DNA of 64,000 nt from Bacteroidales bacterium (GTDB lineage: Bacteria > Bacteroidota > Bacteroidia > Bacteroidales > P3): assembly GCA_017633985.1 (NCBI GenBank), contig JAGBOF010000029.1, positions 22,200 through 86,199 of the forward strand. The letters are read 5' to 3'. This document shows, one piece after another, positions 1 to 7,812 of this stretch (position 1 is its first letter; every line of letters begins with the position of its first letter). Under the pieces are notes generated by a model. The model was not told where the DNA came from, searched no databases, and saw only the letters and a program-made list of their open reading frames with translations. Made by a program: the position numbers and the translations under genes.

Positions 1-1410
1 TTTATCGCTCAAAACAAGGGTGTTGATGCCGTTAGTGATGTTCAGTTTAGCCTTTTGTTTGTTGCCAAGTACGGTCTTGTTGCCTTTTTTCAAGCCTTTG
101 AAGTTCGGAATCTGGTAAACGTTTTTCAAACTTACGCTGTCGCTGATAAGGATGATGGCGTGAATTTGTCCGTCTTTACTTTGTGTAAAACAGATGCCGT
201 CCTGTTTGTAAGGAGATATAGGACGGGTGGAATAGATAGCCTTTCCGTTGGTCTGTAACCAAGAACCGATGCTGTCCATTCTTGCAACGGCTGCAGCAGG
301 CAGGTTGCCTTTTTCATCTGGTCCGACATTCAACAAAAAATTTCCGCCTTTGCATACCACGTCTACCAATAAATGAATAAGCGTATTGGTGGATTTGTAG
401 TTGTCTTTGGAAGAATAAGACCAAGATTCGCCCATTGTCATACACGTTTCCCACGGATAATCCAAAGGAGCGTCAGGAATAGCCTGCTCGGGAGTGCGGT
501 AGTTTTCGTATTTGCCCCCCACGCTGCGGTCAACAATGATCATAGAGTTGTTATTCTCCCTTGCCATCTTGGCAATCTTAGGCATATCTATATCTTGTAT
601 GCGTTTGTAAGCACCAAGCCAAGTTTCCTCTTCGCTACCCGGCTGCACACTCCAAGAAGGACGTATCCAACCGCCGTCAAGCCACAGGATGTCAATTTTT
701 CCGTAGTTGTGAGTGAGCTCTTTTATTTGATTGTAGGTAAAATTGCAGAAGTTCTGCCAAAGATCCTTGTGCTTCTCAATATTGTAGTTGACATTACGGT
801 CAGGAGTAGCCCACAAAGGTGACCAATAGTCCTGATTGTGCCAGTCAGGCTTGGAAAAATACAAACCGATGCTGAAATTCCTGTCACGGAAAGCCTTTAC
901 AACTTCTTTAGTGACGTCTCTGCCGTCTTTTTTGCCGAACGGAAAGTTTTTGTTCGTGATCTTATAGTCGGTTTCTTTGGTGTCGTACATACAGAATCCG
1001 TCATGGTGCTTGGTAGTGAATACAACGTATTTCATTCCTGCCTTCTGTGCGGCATCAGCCCACTTCTTAGGGTTGAATTGTGTAGGATTGAACTCTTTGG
1101 ATAAGTTAAAATACCAGTCTTTGTATTCATTGTAAGGTTTTCCTCCCCTGTCAATCCATTCTTCGTTGCACACGCTCCACGATTCCACCACTTGAGCTTG
1201 CGCATATATGCCCCAGTGCATAAAAAATCCGAATTTCTTGTCCTGCCATTCGTCTATGGCTTTCAAAATTGCGGGATCGGTTTCAGGTTCCTGCTCCTGC
1301 TGTGTTATAACTCTGCCTTCGGGAAGATAATCCTGTGCGTTGACTGTCATCAATCCCGAACTTGCTGCAATAAACAGCGATGCTGCCGTAATAAATAGTG
1401 ATCTCTTCAT
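1..1410 (-). CDS. GH29 alpha-L-fucosidase, secreted (3' end outside window)
   Basis: Predicted exported exo-glycosidase that removes terminal L-fucose from glycans. Only 470 codons are visible because the gene runs off the left edge. The start is the ATG at 1410, followed by a Sec signal peptide (MKRSLFITAASLFIAASS, ending near VNAQ). Visible GH29 landmarks are FFMHWGIYAQAQVVESW, TKHHDGFCMYDT and DILWLDGGW, whose Asp (about residue 245) is the family's nucleophile position. GGNFLLNVGPDEKG follows, as usual before the C-terminal beta domain. It starts 19 nt after the stop of the PorE-like gene with no -7 element between them, so it probably belongs to the pyrE unit by read-through. No sorting domain can be seen because the C-terminus is missing. 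The family call is firm; substrate linkage cannot be read from sequence. Confidence 0.9.
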   Translation of the reverse strand, partial: MKRSLFITAASLFIAASSGLMTVNAQDYLPEGRVITQQEQEPETDPAILKAIDEWQDKKFGFFMHWGIYAQAQVVESWSVCNEEWIDRGGKPYNEYKDWYFNLSKEFNPTQFNPKKWADAAQKAGMKYVVFTTKHHDGFCMYDTKETDYKITNKNFPFGKKDGRDVTKEVVKAFRDRNFSIGLYFSKPDWHNQDYWSPLWATPDRNVNYNIEKHKDLWQNFCNFTYNQIKELTHNYGKIDILWLDGGWIRPSWSVQPGSEEETWLGAYKRIQDIDMPKIAKMARENNNSMIIVDRSVGGKYENYRTPEQAIPDAPLDYPWETCMTMGESWSYSSKDNYKSTNTLIHLLVDVVCKGGNFLLNVGPDEKGNLPAAAVARMDSIGSWLQTNGKAIYSTRPISPYKQDGICFTQSKDGQIHAIILISDSVSLKNVYQIPNFKGLKKGNKTVLGNKQKAKLNITNGINTLVLSDK

Positions 1411-1429
1411 ATTTTTATGTGTTTTTATT

Positions 1430-3271
1430 TTAATCAATTTGGTAAATAATCAGATTGGTGGTCTTTTGCTTGAAAGAAAGCCTGTCCTCACGGATACCGC
1501 TCTTGATAAGATAGTTTTTCAGTGCGGAATTCATCTCTTCGTTGGCGGTTATGGTGATACGGATACGCTGATTGAGTTTCAGAAATGAGACAAAAGCATC
1601 CAAAACAGCCTGTGAATTGCCGTCAAATCCGCCTGCAGTTTTATCAAACCCGATGCCGTTGAGGTTTATCCTGTTGCCGCTTTCCAAAGGAGTTTGTTTG
1701 ACAGACAAATTGGCAGTACGGCTGTCAAATCTTTCGGCATAAAACATATAACCTTTCTGTTCAAGGAACAAAATGTACTCTTCGTTCGGATCAATGACCA
1801 ACGTAAAGTCAGGATGTTCGTCCGCAATATAATAAGAGGTGTACTTGCCGCTGCCGACAGAAAGAATTTTCAGATAAATGTCGCCCGCAAGTTCTTTTTC
1901 AGTCTTTCCGCTAACAAAAACCCGCTTTTGGGCTTGGTATTTACTGTCCAGAGTAAAAAGATTTATCTCATAAAATTTGTTGTCAGCGTTCTTAAAGGTA
2001 GAATACGCCGTCTGACCGTCAGCCATTAAGCCCATAGCATGTTCGTTAGCCTCCGTATTTATAGGATAGCCGATATTTTCAGCAGGTTTTCCCGCTGCAA
2101 GGTCATAAACGAAGATGTCGCTTCCGCCGAGAGTCTTTCTGCCGTTGGAAAGAAAGTAGAGCTTTTCGTTGTCAGCCGCTATAAACGGATAAGTCTCGTC
2201 GGCAAAAGTATTAACGTTGCGTCCGAGGTTTTCAGGTTCGCTCCAAGTGTCACGGTCTGTGCGTTTGGAACACCAGATGTCGTATCCGCCTTTGCCGCCC
2301 GGGCGGTTGCTGACAAAATATAAGTAATTGCCGTCAGCACTTACGGACGGAGAAAACTCATCATAGTTATCGGTATTGATATTGATGCTTTTGGCTTGGG
2401 TAAAGTACTCTCCGATACGTTCACAGCGGTAAACATCCCAGGATTTGTTGCCGTTAGCGGTGGTCTGCTTGGAGAAAAATATGTAGTTGTTGTCCGCCGT
2501 TACGGAAACTCCGCCTTGAGGGAAACTGTTGTTGAAAGGATCGTCCAAAATAAAGCCTTTGTCGTAAAATCCTGTGGAATCCAGTTCACTCAATTCAAGA
2601 TAGCGTGTTGAAGATGTGGAGATTTCGGATGTGAATGAGTCATAGTTCGTATCCCGTACAACTTCCTCGCGTATGAAATAGATTTGTTGCTTGTCCCAGC
2701 TGATAAATGGTTCGTAATAGTTCTTATTCTTGGGCAGGAAATTGATTTTTTGAGGATTGAAAGCAACTTTCTGCTCCATAGTCTTATGCAAAAAATCGCT
2801 CCAGTCAATGTAATTGATTGCTATGTTCTGTAATGAGTCGTATGCATTGTTGCCGTCGGTGACAGAAAGGAAGGTTTCAAAGTTTTTGACCGCACTTTCG
2901 TATCTTTCTTCCGTATAATCAATCATTCCCATATAATAATAAAGGTAAGGATGCGAGAACTCAGGACAGTTTTCCTTTACTAACGGAAAGTATTTCTCTA
3001 TCATTTTACCGTTTTCCTTTACTACACCTATCAATCCCATAAGAAAATACGGCGAAGCATAGTTTTCGTCCTCTTTTATTATTTCATGCAGTAATAAAGA
3101 GGCTTGGTTGTATTTTCTGTCCTTGTAATAATCGACGGCTTTCTCGTATTTTTTTATTAAACTCTTGCTTACTTCGTCTTTACACTTGTCATAATCAGAC
3201 AAAGTTTTCTCCTGCGCAAAAAGATTACAGGAGAAAACTAATGATATGATTAAATAACAAATGTATCTCAT
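1430..3271 (-). CDS. PorE-like TPR / PD40 beta-propeller / degenerate OmpA-like envelope protein
   Basis: 613-aa exported protein. Order of parts: signal peptide (1-19, ending FAQ; Cys15 in VFSC might instead be a lipobox), helical TPR-type repeats about 35-155, WD40-like PD40 blades about 175-430 (FSPSVSADGNYLYFVSNRP and similar blades), a beta-sandwich segment about 445-525, and a C-terminal piece about 530-613 with the layout of an OmpA C-terminal domain. This order matches PorE, a T9SS-associated outer-membrane protein of Porphyromonas. The last domain lacks the usual peptidoglycan-binding signature (TDxxGxxxxNxxLSxxRA), so cell-wall binding is doubtful. The ATG overlaps the SRPBCC stop as ATGA (3268-3271), indicating translational coupling. 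It may be a PorE paralogue, not the T9SS component itself. Confidence 0.7.
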   Translation of the reverse strand: MRYICYLIISLVFSCNLFAQEKTLSDYDKCKDEVSKSLIKKYEKAVDYYKDRKYNQASLLLHEIIKEDENYASPYFLMGLIGVVKENGKMIEKYFPLVKENCPEFSHPYLYYYMGMIDYTEERYESAVKNFETFLSVTDGNNAYDSLQNIAINYIDWSDFLHKTMEQKVAFNPQKINFLPKNKNYYEPFISWDKQQIYFIREEVVRDTNYDSFTSEISTSSTRYLELSELDSTGFYDKGFILDDPFNNSFPQGGVSVTADNNYIFFSKQTTANGNKSWDVYRCERIGEYFTQAKSININTDNYDEFSPSVSADGNYLYFVSNRPGGKGGYDIWCSKRTDRDTWSEPENLGRNVNTFADETYPFIAADNEKLYFLSNGRKTLGGSDIFVYDLAAGKPAENIGYPINTEANEHAMGLMADGQTAYSTFKNADNKFYEINLFTLDSKYQAQKRVFVSGKTEKELAGDIYLKILSVGSGKYTSYYIADEHPDFTLVIDPNEEYILFLEQKGYMFYAERFDSRTANLSVKQTPLESGNRINLNGIGFDKTAGGFDGNSQAVLDAFVSFLKLNQRIRITITANEEMNSALKNYLIKSGIREDRLSFKQKTTNLIIYQID

Positions 3272-3687
3272 ATAGACTGGTTGTTAACAGCCTTTTGAAT
3301 GCCGTCCATCAGGGAATCCAATCCATTTTGCAGCTGCTTTTTCATCATCATAAGCATAACCGTGTTACCGTCTATATTAGCCTCAGCGGTAAGATTGCAA
3401 GTTCTTTCGCCCGTCTTCTCAAACAAAAGATTGACAAGGAAATTGAATCCGCCCATGACTTCTTTGCCACTGCCGATTGTAATGTATTCGAAAGGCTTAC
3501 GCTCTTTTATCACAAGTTCTACATCAGCCATTCCGTTGACATTAAAAGAACAGGTGTCGTAAGTACATTTGAAATTCTTGATCTTATCATTAGGGATTGT
3601 GCCTAAATGAGTAAAATCACTTAATGCATAAAACACTTCCTCCGCACTGCGGTTTAAGTCTATCGTTTTTGATTTTATTTGTTTCAT
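3268..3687 (-). CDS. SRPBCC-fold (START-like) protein
   Basis: 139-aa cytoplasmic protein of the polyketide-cyclase/START-like superfamily, a hydrophobic-cavity fold. It opens with the typical first strand and helix (SKTIDLNRSAEEVFYALSDF) and ends in a long amphipathic helix (MLMMMKKQLQNGLDSLMDGIQKAV). Its ligand is unknown. It lies 11 nt downstream of pyrE and overlaps the next gene by 4 nt, so the three are one transcript. Small SRPBCC proteins of this size are widespread in Bacteroidetes next to pyrE-type housekeeping genes; the context gives no firm role. Confidence 0.75.
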   Translation of the reverse strand: MKQIKSKTIDLNRSAEEVFYALSDFTHLGTIPNDKIKNFKCTYDTCSFNVNGMADVELVIKERKPFEYITIGSGKEVMGGFNFLVNLLFEKTGERTCNLTAEANIDGNTVMLMMMKKQLQNGLDSLMDGIQKAVNNQSI

Positions 3688-3698
3688 ACCTCAATCTC

Positions 3699-4343
3699 CT
3701 ACATTCTGTCGTCAGACCACTTTTCAGGGTTTTCCCTCCACTCGTTCAAAGAGGCAAGGTTTCCTGCAGAGACATAATTTTCTTTAATTGCCGTCTCTAT
3801 CAGTGTAGAGTAGTTAGTTACCGTAAGCAAAGGCACATTCTTCTGTTCAAAATTCTTCCTTGCTACATCCAATTCGTAGGTAAATATAGCCGCCATACCT
3901 TTGACAACGGCGCCTGCATCCCTTAAAGCATCCACTGCAAGCAAAGAACTTTTGCCCGTAGAAATTAAATCTTCTATAACAACCACCGTTTGACCTGAAT
4001 GTAAATCTCCTTCAATCTGATTCTTCATTCCGTGGCTTTTTGCTTCGGGACGGACGTAAACAAAAGGCTTACCAAGTTCCTGTGCAACAAGCACTCCCTG
4101 TGCTATCCCGCCTGTTGCAACGCCTGCAATAACGTCTGCATTTGCAAAAATTTCGTTTACCAAAGATACGAATTGTTGTCTGATATACGTTCTTATAGCC
4201 GGATAAGACAATGTCAAGCGGTTATCGCAATAAATAGGGGATTTGCGTCCCGATGCCCATGTAAAAGGCTCTTCGGGCGAAAGTTTAACGGCTTTGATGT
4301 CCAAAAGACAGCGTGCAGCCTCGATTGCATTTTCTTTATTCAT
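3699..4343 (-). CDS. pyrE: Orotate phosphoribosyltransferase
   Basis: Transfers the phosphoribosyl group of PRPP to orotate to make OMP, the fifth step of de novo pyrimidine synthesis; cytoplasmic. 214 aa, normal family length. The PRPP-binding loop VVVIEDLISTGKSS is at residues 120-133, and the orotate-side segment FTWASGRKSPIYCDNR is near residue 28. It is first in a compact minus-strand run (SRPBCC protein, PorE-like protein, fucosidase). Its -7 box (TAATTTTGC, 4373-4381) overlaps the first codons of the divergent NUDIX gene, so the two start regions are tightly interlocked. Confidence 0.95.
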   Translation of the reverse strand: MNKENAIEAARCLLDIKAVKLSPEEPFTWASGRKSPIYCDNRLTLSYPAIRTYIRQQFVSLVNEIFANADVIAGVATGGIAQGVLVAQELGKPFVYVRPEAKSHGMKNQIEGDLHSGQTVVVIEDLISTGKSSLLAVDALRDAGAVVKGMAAIFTYELDVARKNFEQKNVPLLTVTNYSTLIETAIKENYVSAGNLASLNEWRENPEKWSDDRM

Positions 4344-4370
4344 AGTATTAATATATTAACAAATTAGTTT

Positions 4371-4991
4371 ATGCAAAATTACACAATATTTAACAAAAAC
4401 AACAAAGTTTTTATTGCAAATTCTCCCGTAAAGGATGAAATTTTTTCACAAGACAGAATAATACATTGTAATTCAGAAATTTTGAACACCTACGATTTTT
4501 CTTCCCTGTTTGATGAAACCCAAATGAATGATTATCTCATTCTGTGCGAAAACGAAGACATTGATACAGTTATAAAAAAAATCACTCCGTTCTTATATTT
4601 TGTCAATGCCGCAGGCGGAGTTGTCAGAAATGAATACGGAGATTATTTATTTATGTACCGCAACGGTTTCTGGGATTTGCCCAAAGGCCATCACGAAGAA
4701 GGTGAAACCATACGCCAAACGGCACAAAGGGAAGTTCTGGAAGAATGCGGAATGAAGCAATTGGAGGTAAAAGAATACTTAACATCCTCTTTTCACACCT
4801 ACACCATGAAAGGAAGAAGGGAAATCAAGCAAACGTATTGGTATGATATGTTCTGCCGCTCATCAGAGAAGTTAATACCGCAAAAAGAAGAAGGAATAAG
4901 GCGTTTGGTGTGGATAAAAGAAAAAGATTTAAACAAAATATTGCAACACTCCTACCCTAATATACAATACCTTTTCAAGTGCATAAAATAA
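4371..4991 (+). CDS. NUDIX hydrolase
   Basis: 206-aa cytoplasmic NUDIX enzyme, a family that hydrolyses nucleoside diphosphates linked to another moiety. The full Nudix box GX5EX7REUXEEXGU is present at residues 106-128 (GHHEEGETIRQTAQREVLEE, then CGM). The roughly 75 N-terminal residues are not part of the Nudix fold and resemble an extra domain found in Bacteroidetes versions. Substrate unknown. The ATG is only 27 nt from the divergent pyrE start and no consensus -7 box is seen on the plus strand, so its promoter must lie inside pyrE or be non-consensus. A 21-bp repeat array begins at its stop codon. Confidence 0.88.
   Translation: MQNYTIFNKNNKVFIANSPVKDEIFSQDRIIHCNSEILNTYDFSSLFDETQMNDYLILCENEDIDTVIKKITPFLYFVNAAGGVVRNEYGDYLFMYRNGFWDLPKGHHEEGETIRQTAQREVLEECGMKQLEVKEYLTSSFHTYTMKGRREIKQTYWYDMFCRSSEKLIPQKEEGIRRLVWIKEKDLNKILQHSYPNIQYLFKCIK
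4373..4381 (-). promoter_or_regulatory. -7 element for pyrE
   Basis: Reverse strand TAATTTTGC matches the Bacteroidetes -7 consensus TAnnTTTG, 30 nt before the pyrE ATG. It overlaps codons 1-4 of the divergent NUDIX gene. Confidence 0.6.
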
Positions 4992-5073
4992 TCAGGCTTA
5001 AAAATTTTTTAATACGCCTGATCAGTAAATTAAAACGCTGTTTTATTTTCTTAAAACGGCGTCTTTTTTTTTA
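4990..5073. repeat. 21-bp modular repeat array 1 (4 units)
   Basis: Units start at 4990, 5011, 5032 and 5053, exactly 21 bp apart, with cores CAGGC, GCCTGAT, CGCTG and CGGCG. ATCAGGC (4991-4997) and GCCTGAT (5016-5022) form a hairpin straight after the NUDIX stop codon, a plausible terminator. The last unit ends in a long T run. Confidence 0.85.
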
Positions 5074-5228
5074 CGGCATAATTTACGGTAAAATTTCCCT
5101 GCTTTTTTAATACAAAATCATACCCCAAAGAAATAAAAATATGCCTCTTTAAATAATTCTTTCTTTATTTTTTGAAAGAATTTCAGAGAAATAATCGCTT
5201 ATTTTACGCATATTAAGATAAAAATGCT

Positions 5229-5237
5229 TAACTTTGC
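5229..5237 (+). promoter_or_regulatory. -7 element for the wzz-like gene
   Basis: TAACTTTGC, 34 nt upstream of the ATG at 5272; matches the Bacteroidetes sigma-ABfr consensus. Confidence 0.65.
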
Positions 5238-5271
5238 AACTTTAAAATTCAGATAAAAACAGAACAAAACA

Positions 5272-6282
5272 ATGAATACATTTAATTTTAAAGGAACTTT
5301 TGATTTTTTAAAACGGCACACTAAATTACTTTGCATAGTCTTCGTGGCTTCGGGTATTGTTGCAGCGGGCATTTCACTGCTTATGCCGAATTATTATAAA
5401 TCCGAAGTATTATTATTGCCAAGTGAGTTCAATTCATTATCAAAAGCCGTATTGAATGAAGGAGACAGCAGGGATTTATTCCTGTTCGGAACGGAAAAAG
5501 AAAGTGAATACATCCTGGAAATGCTGTCTTCGTGGCAAATAATAGAAAAAACAGCAGGACATTTCAACTTAAGGGAGCATTACAAACTGAAGAATACCAA
5601 ATTGGATAACGAAAAGATGGTATTAAAACTGCAGAAAAACATAAAAGTCAAACGTTCCGATTATTTGGGAGCGAAATTGCAAGTATGGGATCAAGATCCT
5701 AAATATGCATGTGATATTGCCAATTATATGGTTGAGCAGTTACAGGAATTAAGATACAAAATGAAACAGGCAAAAGCCGATAGTATCATGCATTCTTTAT
5801 CTGCAAGCAGGGACAGTGTACGCAACGATATAATAAAACTCACTGATTCTTTGCAGAGATTGCAAACCGAAACAGGTTTATACTACCCTAATCTGTACGC
5901 CGACCGTTTTGCACAGGAATTAGCCAAACAAATAGCCGCAGGAAATCAGGCTGCAGTAACAAGATTGGAAACAAAAATGCAAAATCTTAATGTAAGGGGT
6001 GCTTTAATTGCCGAATTAATACAAGATTTGGAGCAAAAAAGCAAAACAATGCAAACTTGGGACGAACATTATCAGCAGGCGGTGATGGATTATAACAGCA
6101 ATATTCCTGTAGATTTCATTGCACAGTACGCAACCGAAGCTGCAAAGAAAGACAAACCCCACAGAAGCATTATAGTAATAATTGCGGCATTGGCATGTAC
6201 ACTTATAGCGGCCGAAGTTCTTGTTATAAAAGAAAAATATTTGTCATCCGACAGTGAAGATGCACAGATTGACAGGGCATAA
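5272..6282 (+). CDS. Wzz/GNVR-type polysaccharide chain-length determinant
   Basis: 336-aa inner-membrane protein of the polysaccharide co-polymerase type, which sets the length of surface polysaccharide made by Wzy-type polymerases. Two membrane segments (about 17-38 and 298-318) bracket a long periplasmic coiled-coil region (about 130-275), the standard Wzz topology. No C-terminal tyrosine-kinase domain follows, unlike BY-kinase fusions. It is directly followed, with overlap, by an O-antigen ligase/polymerase homologue, so both probably act in surface glycan assembly. No other glycan-synthesis genes are nearby, so the polymer is unknown. Confidence 0.8.
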   Translation: MNTFNFKGTFDFLKRHTKLLCIVFVASGIVAAGISLLMPNYYKSEVLLLPSEFNSLSKAVLNEGDSRDLFLFGTEKESEYILEMLSSWQIIEKTAGHFNLREHYKLKNTKLDNEKMVLKLQKNIKVKRSDYLGAKLQVWDQDPKYACDIANYMVEQLQELRYKMKQAKADSIMHSLSASRDSVRNDIIKLTDSLQRLQTETGLYYPNLYADRFAQELAKQIAAGNQAAVTRLETKMQNLNVRGALIAELIQDLEQKSKTMQTWDEHYQQAVMDYNSNIPVDFIAQYATEAAKKDKPHRSIIVIIAALACTLIAAEVLVIKEKYLSSDSEDAQIDRA

Positions 6283-7807
6283 CAAATACAGTAAAAAAGA
6301 ATTAACAGTTATCGCGGTTCTGACGCTGTTGTTCCTTGTTACGGGAGCGGTAGCCGTGGATTACGAGTTCTATATCTTTGCATTTATTCCCGTAATAATC
6401 TTGGGGGTACTCCTTATAATGCTGAAATTTTATTATTCGGTATTTTTGGTTGCACTTCTCACTCCGGTTTCCATTATATTCAGGATGGAAGCATTCTCGG
6501 TTACCGTCCCCACCGAGCCTATACTTATCATCGTCATGCTTTTATTTCTTTGGGAAAGCTTCCTTTCAAAAAGTTATGACGCAAAAGCATTGCACAGCCC
6601 TATTACCAAAATAATTTTTATCAACTTGGGATGGATGCTTATCGCTTCTTTATTCTCTTGGGACGTAACCGTATCACTCAAATATCTGATATCACGGCTT
6701 TGGTTTGTAATTCCGTGTTATTTTATGATGGTTCCGATATTCAAAGACGTTAAAACATTCAGATGGTTTGTCGCATTATACGGATTTTCTTTAAGTATCA
6801 TTATTATTATATGTACAATAAAATTTGCGATGGTCGGTTTTGCTTTCAGGGAAATGAATCAAATTCCTTCACCTTTCTATAACGACCACACCGCATACGG
6901 TGCCGCTATCGGTTTGTTTATTCCCGTTTCACTGTACTACACTTTCGGAAATAAAGAAATATGTCCTACCAAAGCATACAGGATACTTTTCATTTTTATC
7001 AGCTCATGCCTTCTTGTGGGATTGATACTTTCTTACGCCAGGGCAACATGGGTAAGCGTTATGGCTGCAGTAGGAATATTTGTTTTGATATGGTCAAAGA
7101 TAAAACTCAAGACCATATTGACTTTAGGTACCATTGTATTGTTATTGGGACTGCTTTTCTCGGAGACAATTATACAAACCCTTGAATCCAATTCGCAGGA
7201 TTCGTCCGGTAATTTGGAAGAACACATGTCTTCAATTACCAACATTTCGACGGATGCCTCCAATACGGAAAGAATAAACAGATGGGCATGTGCTTTGAGA
7301 ATGTTTAAAGAAAGACCTGTTACGGGTTGGGGTCCCGGAACGTATCAATTCATCTACGGATCCTACCAACACTATGCACAACGCACTATAATATCCACAA
7401 ATGAAGGAACTTTGGGCAATGCTCACAGCGAATACATAGGACCTTTATGCGAGCAAGGAGCGGTAGGATGCCTGATTGTCATTGTAATGTTCTCAACCAC
7501 CGTATTTATAGGCATAAAAACTTTCCGCACTGCAAAAGACAAAAACACGGCTTGGCTGTCCTTATTCATAACATTAAGCCTTATCACCTACTATACGCAC
7601 GGTTTTATGAACAACTTCCTTGATACCGACAAATTGTCAGTGCCCGTTTGGGCGTTTATGGCGATGGTATCATCTTTGTACACATACAGCGAAAAATTAA
7701 CGCAAGAAAAAAAAATAATATCGCAGAATAATTTATTAAAACAGCGTTTTATTTTATTAAAACGGCGTTTTATTTTACGAGATAGTAATAATAACAAAAT
7801 CAAATAA
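6260..7807 (+). CDS. O-antigen ligase / polymerase family membrane protein (WaaL/Wzy-like)
   Basis: 515-aa polytopic membrane protein with about 10-12 hydrophobic segments and a large periplasmic loop (about residues 290-390) containing [19 protein letters not shown] and [15 protein letters not shown]. The conserved GWG and HSEY motifs typify the Wzy_C (O-antigen ligase) family. The ATG at 6260 is preferred over a GTG at 6254; it overlaps the wzz-like gene by 23 nt. The C-terminal tail ([15 protein letters not shown]) is encoded by three 21-bp repeat units (7717-7779), each giving seven codons, so the repeat has extended or replaced the original end. Whether it acts as ligase or polymerase cannot be told. 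Confidence 0.82.
   Translation: MHRLTGHNKYSKKELTVIAVLTLLFLVTGAVAVDYEFYIFAFIPVIILGVLLIMLKFYYSVFLVALLTPVSIIFRMEAFSVTVPTEPILIIVMLLFLWESFLSKSYDAKALHSPITKIIFINLGWMLIASLFSWDVTVSLKYLISRLWFVIPCYFMMVPIFKDVKTFRWFVALYGFSLSIIIIICTIKFAMVGFAFREMNQIPSPFYNDHTAYGAAIGLFIPVSLYYTFGNKEICPTKAYRILFIFISSCLLVGLILSYARATWVSVMAAVGIFVLIWSKIKLKTILTLGTIVLLLGLLFSETIIQTLESNSQDSSGNLEEHMSSITNISTDASNTERINRWACALRMFKERPVTGWGPGTYQFIYGSYQHYAQRTIISTNEGTLGNAHSEYIGPLCEQGAVGCLIVIVMFSTTVFIGIKTFRTAKDKNTAWLSLFITLSLITYYTHGFMNNFLDTDKLSVPVWAFMAMVSSLYTYSEKLTQEKKIISQNNLLKQRFILLKRRFILRDSNNNKIK
7717..7779. repeat. 21-bp modular repeat array 2, inside a coding sequence (3 units)
   Basis: Units start at 7717, 7738 and 7759, exactly 21 bp apart; cores ATCGCAGA, CAGCG and CGGCG. 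They lie in frame in the last codons of the O-antigen ligase gene and encode the heptad tail [14 protein letters not shown]. Confidence 0.85.
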
Positions 7808-7812
7808 TTGAA

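Noticed and set aside
1..1400. Several plus-strand open frames opposite the fucosidase
   Set aside because: Shadows of the GH29 gene, with no promoter and no recognisable protein; the minus strand encodes the conserved enzyme.
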